NCBI GenBank assembly: GCA_036872755.1
Contig: JAVHNS010000011.1
Location: 558,001 to 622,000, forward strand
DNA: 64,000 nt
Reading direction: 5' to 3'
Source: Orbilia blumenaviensis
Taxonomy: Eukaryota > Ascomycota > Orbiliomycetes > Orbiliales > Orbiliaceae
The notes beneath the pieces were generated by a model. It was given only the letters and a program-made list of their open reading frames with translations. It was not told the origin of the DNA and ran no database searches. Both the position numbers and the translations under genes were made by a program. Shown in pieces: positions 24,626 to 37,112 of the stretch (position 1 is the stretch's first letter; every line of letters begins with the position of its first letter).

Positions 24626-25739
24626 TTATCTCCCACCCAGTTTCTCTTTCCAGTGAGCCTCACAAGCCTATCACGAGGTTATCGAATTAGCCGTGCGAAC
24701 TAGACCCCATTTTGACGTGATAGTGATGCGTGATAACGATATTGCCCACATCGCCCCCGCAATTCTCGAGCTTTCTACGTACCTTGGCAGGTTTACCCAA
24801 TTTCTGTCCAATAACTTTCCACTTATTCGCGTCATATTCTTTGATCGCCGCTAATAATTGAGCGCTCTATGGGGATATATTAGCCGGGTACTCTCTCCCA
24901 AGATCGTAGATGGTATCGATTCCAGAAATTTCGATATCGGGTGATCATACCTCTTCTTCTTTAAATTCTGCCCAGTGCATATCCTATTCAAACAAAATTC
25001 GTTAGCGCCCGCTGTTGAGGGATCATACTCCACAAGGGCCTAAAGTATATCTATTCCACCCTACCTTGTACCAGTGTTTTTTCACACTTCCTTCTGTTCT
25101 CGATGGGAAAGATTTGGCGATTTCGCTCCACGTGGCACCCGCGTCTCTCATCTGCTTCAGTAGTTGTTCCTCCTGCTGTGTCCACGCGGTATTCGTTCTC
25201 GATCGCTTTGGTGGCGAACCCGAAGGCCCAGCCTCGGCCGTACCTCCAGATGCAGACGCCCCGGATTTCGATCCCCCGGTAGACCTTTGCCTCTTCTTCG
25301 GATTAGGTTGTGTAGGCGTCTTAGGAGCTGGTGCCTGTGGTGCCTGGGGCGCCGGTGGAGCAGCATTCGGTGCCTGCGGTGTTGTCTGTGCCGGTGGGTG
25401 TTGCTGCAGGGTATGAGCCGGTTGGTGCGAGGCATGAGGCATGGGTTGTAACGGTTGATGCTGGTGATGCTGCGGCGGGCCGATGCCTAACGGAGTATGC
25501 TCGGGTACGTGCCTCATGCCTGACCCATATGGCATTTGCGTCGGATCTATTGTACCATGATGCAGATCTGAGTCGGCACCCGAATAACCATCGCCCGCGC
25601 CATAGTGTTTCTGGTCTGTGAAGTCCGAGGAAAAAAAGGACGTCGATTCTTCCGGTGGCGGGGCTTTGATAGGCCGTTGTGCCTTTGGCATAGTATCCGT
25701 CTGATATCCCGGCCACTGTCTATTCCAGTCAGAACTCAT
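24626..25739 (-). CDS. Myb/SANT two-repeat nuclear protein
   Basis: Four exons, 25065-25739, 24951-24983, 24783-24866 and 24626-24667, give 277 residues. The N-terminal 180 residues are low-complexity, rich in Pro, Gln, His and Ala, with a basic PKKRQR nuclear-localisation-like patch at 147-152. The first SANT repeat (about 184-234) has TAWTQQEEQLLKQM, WSEIAKSFPSRTEGSVKKHW and, from exon 2, DMHWAEF. The second (about 235-275) has LLAAIKEYDANKWKVIGQKL and KPAKACEAHWKEKL, split over exons 3 and 4. All introns are phase 0. Exon 2 is a 33-nt microexon. The layout resembles fungal Myb-like proteins of unknown target; DNA binding is likely from the two repeats, but the regulated genes cannot be inferred. 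Confidence 0.88.
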
Positions 25740-27134
25740 CTTGACGGCTACTTTTTTGTTTTTCTTCTTCTATACGATAATTCCACCCTTATTCTTTTTT
25801 TTTTGTGTGTTATAAGAGCGTGTCTCCGCCGAAGCTAAAGAAAGGAAGACTTTGTTTTAGAAATTTCGAAGCCGATAATAGAGGCCGGAAATGTTCAAGA
25901 AGAATGAGGAGGAGGAGTAGTAGGAGTAGAAAGATGACGGAATAGTTCAGGGAAAAATTCCAACAGTACCAGGAATTAAGATAAGTAAATAAAATAAAAT
26001 TTTTGAGAAAGAACAAAAAAATACAACGAATCGAACGGTAACGAAGAAGAGGAAGAGGAAACAGGCGATGAGAGTGAAATCGCACTGTTTGAAGCTCACT
26101 CGCGAGTTGTGAAGCCGGTTAAGACCAGTGAAGTCAATATGATGGAATTATAGCGAACCAGCGACACCCCATGTTCCGCAGAGACCCCAAAGAAAAGTCG
26201 CAAGTGGGCAGATGGACCAAAAGCCACAGCGGGGAGGTGTAGTAGATAGGTACTACTAGCTTATAACAGATGGCTCCAGAGGCTGGACCCTTTTCCTTAT
26301 TTTTTTTTTTTTCCCCCTCTCCGCAAAGAACTTGCTTGCTTAGCTCGGAAGTATACGATACGACGGGTGACGATGGATGATTTTGGGGAATGCCCCAGAC
26401 AGTCAGACGGGGAAACGATGTTGGCCGGACAGGTCAGGTTGTTGTCGCCCAACGCTTCCTTTCAGAAGTTCTCGATCGGCTCGGATATTTTTCTTCCCTT
26501 GCTTTAGGGAAAAAAGTCTGCTGCAGCTTTCTTCCTTTCTTTCTTTTTCCACCTTCGATCGATATCGATGAAGCAAGAGGATAAAATTCTTGCAAAGACT
26601 TTTTTTTTCTTTGGAATTTCTTCTGGGGATGGTTTTTTTTGTGCTTTGATGCAACGGGGCAGAAGAAAAGACGCGCCACTAGTTGATACCTGCGGCGGGC
26701 GGGAAAAACCGTTCGTGGTAGTAGTAGTGGGTAGCAAGTAGTAGCAAGTAAGTAGTGGCAGTGGTGGTGTAGTAAGTAGTAGCGGGTGATGTAGTGGTGC
26801 TGGTGCTGCTTAGTCTGGGTCGTGTGTGTGTGTGGGTGGATTCACTGGACTGACCGAGCTTCAGCGGCGAGTAAACACACCAAGCCTAAGATCGATGGAG
26901 GGAACGAACAGGAACAACAGCCTCTTTTGCTCGCTCGCTCGTTCAAGAAGGGGAAGGGGAGTGAAGGGAGGGGGGTGTGGAGTGAGTGAGGGAGGAGGAG
27001 GGGAACGAACGGTGGGGACAGGGGAGGGGCGAGGAGGAACCTTGAGGGGTTCCGCCGGGAAGGCAGCTGTGATTGTGATTCGATTTCGATATCCAACAGA
27101 ATTAGAATCGAGTCAATCGAATTCAATCAATCGA

Positions 27135-27158
27135 ATGCCAATGCCAATGCCAATGGCG
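27135..27158. promoter_or_regulatory. Three tandem CCAAT boxes
   Basis: The hexamer GCCAAT recurs in tandem so that three CCAAT pentamers lie 6 bp apart. CCAAT is the binding site of the HAP/NF-Y complex in fungi. The nearest start codon is 1.4 kb away (Myb/SANT gene), so function is only possible, not shown. Confidence 0.3.
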
Positions 27159-30082
27159 AAGTACTTCAGCCAGTGTATGTATGTATGTGTGTATGTAAGG
27201 CAAGTACTATGTATATACGTCTGGCAAACGGACGTATAAGAAGCAGTTATGGATCCAAGGATATGTCTGTATGGACGTATGTAAGTATGTACCGCCAGTC
27301 TGGGGCTGCAGACTGAAAAGATACAAAGCTTACACCCGCGCTCCCTCTGTCTGTCCGTCTCTCACTTTCTTGAGCTCTCTCTCTCTCGCACACGCCGGGG
27401 ACCTGTGTATCAAACTCAACGGGTGGTCCGGATGACAGAAAGAGGGCTGAGAAATATTGAAAGAGAGAAAGTAATAGAAATAAAAAAATAAAATAAAACG
27501 AACAAAGAGAAAGAGGGATTCCAGCCTCGCACAAGGGACAAGGTCCGAAGCCAAGGGGGAGGGCTACTTTAGGCAGAGTATCGACTTGACTCGACTCGAC
27601 TCGACTGGTTATTTTTTCTGTTCTCCCTCTCTTTGTCTCTTTCTTTCCTTCTTTCTTTTTGGAGGGTTCGCGCTTCGACAGGGAGCGTCTATAGGAAAAT
27701 AAAAGTAAAAATGATGTGTAGGTAGTTGTAGACGATGATATCAAAACAACAAACAAACAAAACAGGAAAATTGAAAGAAGAAAAAAAAAAAACACAAAAC
27801 AAAAAAAAATTAGGAAAAGAGAGAGAGAAATAGAAACCCGAAAGAGCTATAGCAGTTCCGTGCGTGTATGTATATGTACGAGGTAAGGTATGTATGTATA
27901 CGTAAACGAGACGCACAAGGCGCGGAAAAGGTGACAAATGATATGATATGATATGGGAACGTTAGTGGCAGCAGCAATGGCAGCAACGGTAGCAGCAGCG
28001 GCAGCAAGAGAGGCACTCGATCGGACACGGCACTAGCAAGGCAAGCAAGAAGTGGCGGTTCGATGTAAGAGATCTGAGGAATATGGCTTGTGTCTTGTGT
28101 CCCCGATATGGAACGGAGATATAAAAAGCTGGTTTTTCTGCGACTGCGAATCGAATCCCCCAAATTAACGAGGATGATAACAATCCGAGTAAGGTGGGAA
28201 TGGGAGAATGGGGAATGGATGGATCGGCTTGTGTCAGGCAGTGGCTGTCCCCGCCAGGTACCAAGCTCTGATTCGGCCTGTCTGGATCGGTGATACAGTT
28301 CAGTTTTATTAAAGCAAGTTCAAGTAAGTCAATGAAAAGAGAAGAGAAAAATCCCGGGATCGTAAGTAATTAATTAGGCTTGAGGCGAACCCGAATCGGA
28401 TCAGATCGTAAAAGCCCCGCCGTCGTTGTTCGTCAATTTTTGTATGAATTGCGCTGGATCCCGAGATATCGATATGTGTGTATCTGTATATGATCCTAAT
28501 AATGACGAAGGGGGACGAACCAAGACCCAAAATACAACCGCGGGCCTATAAGAACGCACCACCGTTTTATTTTTTTTGATTTGAAACGATCTTGGGAAGG
28601 GGAAAGGGAATTGTTAAAAATCGGTTGGCTGGATTGGATAAGATAGCGAGGAGGGAGGGAGAAGTTTTCAAGTAACTGGCCAGCCCAGCGACCGCTGGAA
28701 AGGAACCCAGGCGTTAAGTACCTCGTCCTTCTTCCTCTTCCCTCGCCCTCGTCCTCGATGTTGGGCTGGGACCGTCTTTAGTGCTAGCCTGGGAATAGCG
28801 TCGGCCACAGCCTCTCTTGCCGAATAAGCTGGGCAGCGGACGGTAAACAACACCACCAACCAGAAAAATAAAAAATAAAAAACCTTGGAGTCTCAAGACT
28901 CGCAATGTTTGAACGGCTGGGATCAAGGGCAGGTTTTGATGCGAGGCAGCCCGTGGAAAGTGCCGGCCCCCAAAAAAGTGGCTGCAACTTGACCGAACTG
29001 ATTAGTAGACGATAACCAGCAGTTCTCTCACTCGTGCCTTTGATCGATATCTTCTCTTGTGTTCTCTCTCTCTCTCTCGCTCTTCCCCAGTTATCGCTTG
29101 GATAATCTCCCTTCTCAATTCCCGTGTAAAGGAAAAGTAAAAATAAAAATAAAAAAATAACGAAAAGTCTTCAGCGATTCCTTGTTTCCTTGCAAACAAG
29201 TGCAAGCCACAAACGGGAAGTCCTCGCTCGATGGCAAAACAGGTCTGGGCCGCAGGGTTGAGTGAGGTTGCGACAGGAGTGGATTCGCATCAGAGCAGGG
29301 AAGAAATAAGAAAAGAACGAACAAACCAGAAAACAAGCAAAAAACAAAACAAAACAAAAACCTCGAAGTGGCGGAACGTGCGGCTTATAGTGCCGAGGAG
29401 CAGCTTAGCTACACCGTTTGGATGTGCTCTGAGGTTCGGGAAGCATCTGATACATCAGTCAAGAACAGGCTTGATCGTGATGACGATGACTTTTTCTTCA
29501 AACCGACTAGTAGTTGTCGTTTATCGATAAACAACATCCAAGCCATGGAAATGTAGTTGCAGGGAACGCAATTTAGGTTTCTTTTTCACAAGAACAATAG
29601 CTTTAGCTTGAAGATAAGCTCCAACTTCACCCAAATCAGATGATACAGCCATTCGCAAACAGAACGGAAGAAAAGAAAACAAACCTAGGAAGGATTAGGT
29701 ATAACAATCGAAGAAGACAAAATAAACCGACTTACACTAACTAGTTAGAACAGCCTCGTGATATTTTGGTTATAGACGGGTGGCGGGTGTTGCGTCTTTG
29801 CAGCTGCAGCCAGAGTAACCTAGTCGTTTTTGCTGGGTGGAGTCGACACTCTTCCGACCCGGGCAGCTATCGATCAGGCGGGCTTTTCTGGGTACGAGTA
29901 AAGGAATTTTTCTTTTATCGATCTTGCAATAGGCAGTATGCTGGATGACCTGCTTTTTAATTTCGGTTCCGGGCGAACTAGCACGATAAGGTTTAGATCA
30001 AGCGAGGAAGAGGCTGGTCCGGTAATGAACTGGCCTGCTTCCTTGGGGTAGACGAGGGGGGTAAGGGGAGGGGTGGTTCTGA

Positions 30083-30138
30083 TGGTGGTGGTGGTGGTGG
30101 TTGTGGTAGTTGTGGTAGTTGTGGTTGTGGTGGTGGTG
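30083..30138. repeat. Imperfect GGT/TGT trinucleotide array
   Basis: Tandem GGT units interrupted by TGT and AGT. On the minus strand it reads as a His/Asn-rich open frame, which I regard as fortuitous. Confidence 0.85.
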
Positions 30139-30940
30139 CACCGTCAACGTCGACAAATGTTGGGGCCGATGGGGGTAGAGAGACTTTGGAGGACTTCTGT
30201 TTTTGTGGGTGGCTAACGTTGCTAACGAGATGGGCCCATACGGGCAGTTGGGTGCAGGACCCCGTTTCGAATCGAATCGAACCCGAATTCTGGAACGTCG
30301 AGAGATAGTCCGGTGCAGCAAATAGCAGCCTTTGCTAGCCGAGTATATGTACGTACTAGCTAGGAAATTAATATTTTGACAGCTTCCGTCCCCGTGAAAA
30401 GATGGTATCGTGGAGGATCGTCGTCGATAGACGTTTAAGATTCCTATCTTGAGGAATAGCGGGGCTAAGAAGCGAAAAGGCAAGTGGAGCAAGCAGTAAC
30501 TAGTAGTGGACCAGCAGTTGGCTCGCCGCCGCCAGAATGGCAGCAGGTCAAAACAAAAGAAGTAAACTTAACGTTCCAGGGTCTGGGTCCGTAAGCCTGT
30601 ATGTAATGTAAGTCTGTATGTATGTACTAATGTACGTACTATAAGTTTCTGTGGAGCCGGAGGAGTCCAAGTTCAAGTTTGATTGATCTGGTCTCTAAAT
30701 TGAGGCACGTGAAAGAAGGACATTTGCATTTGCGGTGACGTCTTTTTTCCTGTCTGTCCTCCGTCCCTTGGAACTGGCTCCGAAACTAGCCTCCGGGTGA
30801 TGCAGTACGTGCAGTGGATAGAAGTGGAGAGTACTGAGCTAGCTAGTAGCTACTATAAGCGGGGAATGAAAAGGAAAAGGAAAAAAGATGTATACATGTA
30901 TGATGTACCTGTTCCGTTCCTTGATCTCTTAACATAATAT

Positions 30941-30964
30941 GTTCATGTTCATGTTCATGTTCAT
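30941..30964. repeat. (GTTCAT)4 hexanucleotide array
   Basis: Four exact tandem copies of GTTCAT in non-coding DNA. Confidence 0.9.
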
Positions 30965-31988
30965 ATTCACCTCCACATAGCACAAGCTTTTAGACCTCCT
31001 GCCCAATGCTTCCCTTCGACGTTGCATTTTGGGGCGATGATACAAGAAGACCAAAAAAAAAAGCGGGGCTGAAGTTTGTCATTATGCCTGCAAATAGCTT
31101 GACCCCAGCCAGATTTTTGTTATTCGATCTCGGCCATGGTGGCGTCCCTTCCCAGGGAGCATGCTGGTTGTCAGCCAACCACACCTTTTCTTAGTTCCCA
31201 TCCATTCCTTTCACGGATGGTGGGGCCATCAAAAAGAACAGATCCATGTGCAGACCTACATACCAGCTTCCATCCACGTTGAGCTCGTGATTGGCTGCAC
31301 CATACCCCCCTGGTTACATTCCTCATTATTCGTCTCCATGCTCCAGGTCCTTCGACCTTGCAAGCCTTCTGGCTTCCTTCGGTTTTTTGCGTGCTCCTCT
31401 GTCAGAGATTACAAAGATTCCGTTTAGTTGATACTAATATTAACACCCTCGTGAACCGGATCCAATATTGGCAATCCAGGTTGACGAGAATCGTATCAAT
31501 ATCTTTCTCGCCAAGCTCAGGTCTCGGCTTGAACTTCTGTTCCGTCCGCTTTTGGTCGTCAAATGTTACCGTTCAAAATTAACACACGCCATTTTGTGTT
31601 GGCGACGGGGTCTTTAAATGCGAAATGGACGCGGACGGGGTACGGTGAGGACATCATGTGGTCGTTGGGACCCGTCGAAGCTAATGCAGTGGCTGGGGCC
31701 TTTCCCTCAATAGATTGATGCTCTCTCATCCTTTCCCTGATAACGTTAACGTTCCAGTGCGGCTGGTTACACAGTCGTGTCATCAAGTTTCTGTTATGCA
31801 ATATCAAGCCGTGTTATAACCTAAGCTCTGCAGTCCCATCCACCGCAACAAAGCACAATTCTCATGTTTGGAAATCTTCTTTTCAAGGCGCTATTAGTCA
31901 GATTTTTTTAAAACTTTCATTGAAATATTCCCACTGGATCGATAGCTATAGGCTCCCAGCCCCGCAATATCCGTCCACATGAGCCCCA

Positions 31989-34573
31989 TTACTGACTACT
32001 CTTCGACCCAACCTGTCCTTTTGCATGCCTCGACGCAGAGTCTGGATCAACCTTCTTCAGTGGCCGATAGACAGGATCCCACATTTGCTCTTCCACCCAC
32101 GTCTCCAACCCCTCCTGATCACTTGGGATACCGTGACCTATCGCCACTTCCTCTTCGACAGCTTTCTTGATAACTGCGCAGGCCACTTTCATACTGATCT
32201 TTCTTACATCTGCCACGTCCGACAAGAGTCCCTGGTTCGGATCATTCAATGCCGGCGCCTCAGCTGCTAGGGCATGGACGGCAGCGATAAGCATGCCATC
32301 GGAAAGCGTTTTCGCGCGAGAAAGGACACATCCAAGCCCAATGCCAGGGTATATCATGGCATTATTACACTCAGCTGGGTCCCCAATGCAATTAGCTCCC
32401 AATAACCAATTGAAGCCATGATCTTACCAGGTAATTTTCACGACTACGACGCTCAAAAAAAAAAAAAAAACTCACCTACGATATATTTACTCCCCTCGAA
32501 CTCGACTGGTTCAAACGGCGATCCGGTGGCAATTAACGCCTTTCCGGAGCTCCATTTGTAAATATCACTAGGCTGGGCTTCCACAAGTTTCGTAGGATTC
32601 GAGAGAGGGAAGATGATTGGTCGTTCCACGTGTTTGGACATCTCCTTGACCACATCTTTGGTGAATGCGCCTTTGTGGGTTGACGTGCCTATTAGGATAT
32701 GTGGTTTTACTTTTTGGATGACCTGGACCAGGGATTTGTTATCAATGTCGGAAAACTCTTCGCTTGGGCGTGCGTAGGGCTTTTGGCCGTTCGTTAGGGT
32801 GTCGGATAGGGATAATGTTAGGATACCGGGTTTGTCAACAAGCCTGTTAATTTGCATTGTCAGTATGGGCAAAGTACCCTAGGCTTGACGTTCAGTCGGT
32901 CGGGTGGGAAGAAGTGGATCACTACATACCAGATATTCTTCATAGCATCCTGTTTATCCACCCCGCCGATTTCTATAATAGCATCACGAACCTGGTCCGC
33001 AATACCCGTCCCAGCACTTCCCGCTCCGTAAACCAACATTCTAATATCCTTCAATTCCACTTTGGACACCCATATCGCGGACATTATGGCTGCCAGAGTC
33101 ACAGCACCAGTTCCCTGAATATCATCGTTGAAGCATGGTAGCTGTGGACGGTATTTCTCAAGAAGTCGACGCGCGTTTGTAAGTCCGAAGTCTTCGAAGT
33201 GGAGAAAGGCCTTGGGATAGTGCTTGAGGACAGCTTTGATGAATGCTTCGACGAAGGAGTCTTTGTACAATGTTAGCACTTTGTCTCGACCTATATGTGA
33301 GGTGAAGATCACTTAGTACTACTTACCATACTTCTCTCCACGCACACGTTTTCGACGAAGCCCGAGATACAAGTCGTCGTTAAGAAGCTCTTCGTTCTAG
33401 AAAATTACCCGCGTTAGATACCTCGAACTTCCTCTGTATTCACCGACCGTCGTAGAGCAGTGATTCTTACATCCGTCCCGCAATCCAAAACCACCCCCAG
33501 GGTCCTATTCGGATGGATCTGTTTAGAAAAAACCAGTTAATCAACTTGACCTTTACCGTGAAAATATTATCAATGTTACTTACACCAGCGCACAGCGTCA
33601 TAAGCGCTAACTTAGCCGTCGAAATCCCAATCGCTCCAACGCCCTGATCGCCAATGCCCAGAATCTAACTCCCGAATGCACATACATTTAGTCCCACATT
33701 TACCAACTAGCCGACACGAATAACACCCACCTCCTCTCCATCCGTCACCACAATGTAATCAATATCATCGGGATGAGCCCATCGCCCAACGACCTCATCA
33801 ACCGCATCAATATGCTCCACATCCAAAAAGCAGCCTTCAGGTCGGCGGAAAAGGTGTGAATATTGCTCGATTGCATCGCCTTCTGTAGGTGTGTAGATTA
33901 TGCTGAACATCTCTTTGAGGTGGTTTAGAATAAGCTTTGAATAATCGTAATGAGCCAGTGTAGATTTAAGATGTCATTAGTTCCGTAATATTAAGATAAC
34001 TTGATTTCGCCTCTTTGCAGGATCTATATTCCACACCTCAGCCACTTACACGATAAAAAAGCACCTCATTCTGATCCCTCAAACTCTGCAAGAACTGATT
34101 CTTCGCAATCGGATGTTCGTAAGATTTATACTGTTCATACGCCCTCTTCGTCTGCTCATCTATACACACCCTTCACATCAGCATCGACAAAACCCATAAT
34201 CTTATGCAGAACTCATAAGTAAAATACCTAAACTATGAATAGCAGTAGGCAGCAGCCCATTAAGCAAAAACGCATCCCTTTCTTCAGCGGTAAAAGCACT
34301 GCCTTTGTTGAAGTGTGGACTGTTTAGGAGTGCCTTCCCCGTGAGGGCACATTCGAGTTCTTCTTCGATTTTAATCGGTGATTTCGAGCGGCTGGGGCTA
34401 ATTGAAGTATTTATGTCAGGGATAATCCTCAAATCTATTGATGGGGATTTCGCTAGGTATATATAGGGTATATAGTGTCGTAGCAGTATAAGCTGTAGAT
34501 ATATACTGTGAATACAGCACGCATCTAGGGCGAGTCCTCACCCTGAATGAATAGCGGAACTGTCACCAGTCAT
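31989..34573 (-). CDS. MAE1: NAD-dependent malic enzyme
   Basis: Oxidatively decarboxylates malate to pyruvate. Firm exons: 34228-34434 (possibly to 34452), 34050-34159, 33731-33934, 33584-33664, 33471-33518, 33327-33396, 32930-33260, 32476-32843, 31989-32374. The joined protein carries IECALTG-like ELECALTGKALLN, SIIYTPTEGDAIEQYSHLF, VVTDGEEILGIGDQG, LHFEDFGLTNARRLLEKYR, CFNDDIQGTG, GAGSAGTGIADQ (NAD site) and AECNNAMIYPGIGLG, the family order. The catalytic Tyr (IIYTPTEG) and Lys (RLLEKYR) and the metal-binding Glu/Asp are present. The start is unresolved: the best ATG is at 34573, joined after seven bases through a weak GTGACA donor to 34452 or 34434, giving about 609 or 591 residues. Mitochondrial location is expected for the family, but the N-terminus is too uncertain to show it. 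Confidence 0.92.
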
Positions 34574-37112
34574 TTTCGTCGGGCAATCGAGACTTAGTAC
34601 TTAAAATCTTCCAAACGAGTTATACGCAAGCCCTTATCTCGGATTGATGTTGCCACCAGCGGGTAAACTGATAGATTTAAGATGCCCCGAAGATTCAAGT
34701 ACTCAGAGCTGAAATGTGGTATTTTTGGCGTTGAACTGTGTTGTCGTTTCCGACGGTTGCACAAAAAACCTCGAAGATCAGGAACAGATAAGGAAAGAAG
34801 ATCTTGGTGAAACCTTCGAAACTAAATATACTCCAAAGGGAAACCACTGAAATTTATTCAAACAGAGAAAAAGGGCATCCGATTTAATTCCTCTAGAACC
34901 GGGAATCGAAAAAAAAGAGAAACCTTTTTTCCAAGGTTATCGCAAGTTATCTGCATATGCAAAGGTGGAGCGAAATTACCATCGATATGTAATCTTATGA
35001 CGTCAGGAGCGTTAACCAAAATGTACTCTAAGATCTCTGAGAGCTAATTACCGCTGACTAAAAAATTGAGCATTGCAAACGCCGGCGGTGCCGCGTGCGC
35101 AAAAGAGTTTATTAAGTGACTTTTCTAGAATTCTCCATATTAATTATAGTAATTTAAATTTTATATTAAAAGCACGGTTTCTCAGTTTTTGTTGTAAATT
35201 GTGGTGCACAACACACATATGCTCACTCAAGTCGACATAACTGTGTTTAAGTAGGTTAGGCATGCTGTACTAATGTGGTTTGGCCTTGTGCACACTTGGG
35301 AGAAAATACTGTAGCAAATAACCAGATATGCGGGTATGGAAAAGGGCTAAGGTCCCCTGTCTAGATAATTCAATACCTTTCTACTATCGTTTGATTGATT
35401 AATCGATTGGTATATGCGTGTATATGTATCTGTAGCTTAATCAAGGCCGAGGGACCCACGCTCCTACGCCTATTGGTAGATATCCTTTCAGGCAACATAT
35501 TCTTCGTGGAAATTTAATTGGGGACCAAGAGCTTCCTTAGGAAGCAATTACCAAAAGCTTTGCTTTTACTAGCTATCCCTTCAAACCAGACTATCCCTTC
35601 AAACCAGAGAAAGATCCCTATGGACCTAGCTAACGTAGCCTAGTTACACAGTGAAAATACTACTGCAGGTTAAGATACTTGGATATCGAAAGACCCAGAT
35701 CGGCTTTGCTCCTGTAGAGTATGTATATGTCTCCCCCAACAGAATGGAGATATGCTGGTAGCTACAGTGCAACAATTATGGTTTAATATCCTTACTTATG
35801 CATATGTATTAAGAGAGTTTAGTCATCCAATATATAGTCCTATACAGTTCAGGCCAATCCTGAACGCAACTTTCTCTAGCATGTTCGCCTTGCCATATAC
35901 ATATGACCGCGTGGCTACACGTCAAGGAATGTAAGATTCTACCCAACCAACCCCCGCATTCAAAATTTTCCAAAGAACACATATGATATTTCCCCAAAAG
36001 GAGCCACTAAGGCAGGCGACTCGACCAGGATTGACGGGATTGGGGTACAAGTTTTCGGCAGCAGGTATATCCGCATGCATTCATGCATGCATGGCCACAG
36101 AATTTTTCAACAAGGAAAGGGGGGGAAGTCCCACCCGGCACAGGAAGAGAGGCCAGAAGAAGAAGAAGAAGAAAAGCGTCTTAGCTTGGAAGATACATGC
36201 CGTGTTCCGCCAATCGTGCAAAGAAAGGTCCTTCTTGTGCTACACATCCATAACCCAGCCTCGGAACTTCAACCTCCATCTCCCCGTGACCCGTGTCGGC
36301 TGAGCTTTCTGCAACTTTAAAAAAGAAAAAGAGTATATAACTATAGATGGTTATGGGTCAATTGTCGCGGGTATACAACGGTTGATGCAGATTATACATG
36401 ATAGGGGAGTTCAGATTACGACGATCTTTTTACAGTTGGGAAGGAATAGCCAACTGTGATCTGAGCACAAGGTGACGAAAGAAGAAGGCGATGATTCTCA
36501 AGAGAAAAAAAGGAGCTTGAAGAACCCAGGAGGGAAACATATCCCGCGTTAGATCCGGCCCAAGCCACGATGCATGCGTATATACACATGTGTATCTAGG
36601 GTCTTGCCGTGTGCTCGGAGCCAAACAACTGCGGGGCGAGCTTAAAGTTGCTGCATATCAAGCTATCAATGTGTCGATGATATAGAAACTCGATTTTCAA
36701 GGTGCAAGATTAGACGCCACGGGGTAGATGATTCGATTCAAGAAACGGCGGCAAGATCTTGGTACGCTCATTAAGGAACAACGGGAAGATATATTGGCGG
36801 ATCTCATGAATATAGGCTCTAGATGAAGCAAGCTAGTGATTGACAGCTGGGCCAGTTGAGCTTGGATACATCAGATTTGAGACGTCAAGCTCTTCAGATT
36901 CACGGGTTAAGCATCTACAAAAGGCTCGAGCTCCATGGTTACCTCAGCTATCGATTAAGTTTAACCGATGCCAACGAAACAATAGGATTCAGGTCGGGTT
37001 TAAGAAGGGCAAAAGGAACCGGGTCGCTATATAACAGCACAGATCTATATATAAATTGAGGTAGCTGCGCTCATTCTTCACACAGCCAAGCCACCTATCC
37101 CGTCCATCTCCT
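34574..37112. other. 2.5 kb intergenic region, malic enzyme promoter side
   Basis: No exon recognised. It contains a perfect 18-bp tandem duplication (35573-35608) preceded by two small hairpins (35531-35545 and 35553-35567). The left end should include the malic enzyme promoter; the right end is the 3' flank of the GFA-domain gene. Confidence 0.5.
35573..35608. repeat. Perfect 18-bp tandem duplication
   Basis: CTATCCCTTCAAACCAGA occurs twice head to tail without mismatch. Confidence 0.95.

Larger units (their letters stand above)
25740..31988. other. 6.2 kb intergenic region, simple repeats, no gene recognised
   Basis: The side next to 25740 should be the Myb/SANT promoter. The region has strong strand-asymmetric purine and pyrimidine blocks (26400-28200), tandem CCAAT motifs (27135-27158), a GGT/GTT array (30083-30138) and a GTTCAT tetramer array (30941-30964). 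Long open frames in it are made by these low-complexity tracts, and none shows a domain. Confidence 0.5.

Noticed and set aside
26826..27239. 137-codon plus-strand open frame rich in Gly and Arg
   Set aside because: Built on GGGAGG-type repeats and CCAAT hexamers; no similarity.
27247..27795. 182-codon minus-strand open frame
   Set aside because: Low-complexity sequence from purine-rich tracts, poly-Phe start, no family similarity.
29998..30492. 164-codon minus-strand open frame with a His-rich middle
   Set aside because: The His/Asn run comes from the GGT array at 30083-30138; the rest shows no domain or codon pattern.
32375..32402. An extended exon start giving ANCIGDPAECNN in malic enzyme
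   Set aside because: Splicing at the later CAG gives KYIVAECNNAM, which matches the family; the upstream residues are intronic.
33261..33326. A 36-nt version of malic enzyme intron 6 ending at an ATATAG acceptor (exon from 33290)
   Set aside because: The acceptor 30 bases further on (GTACAAAG, with GCTAAC branch) gives a 66-nt intron like its neighbours and restores the conserved GEKYDSFVEAF joint.
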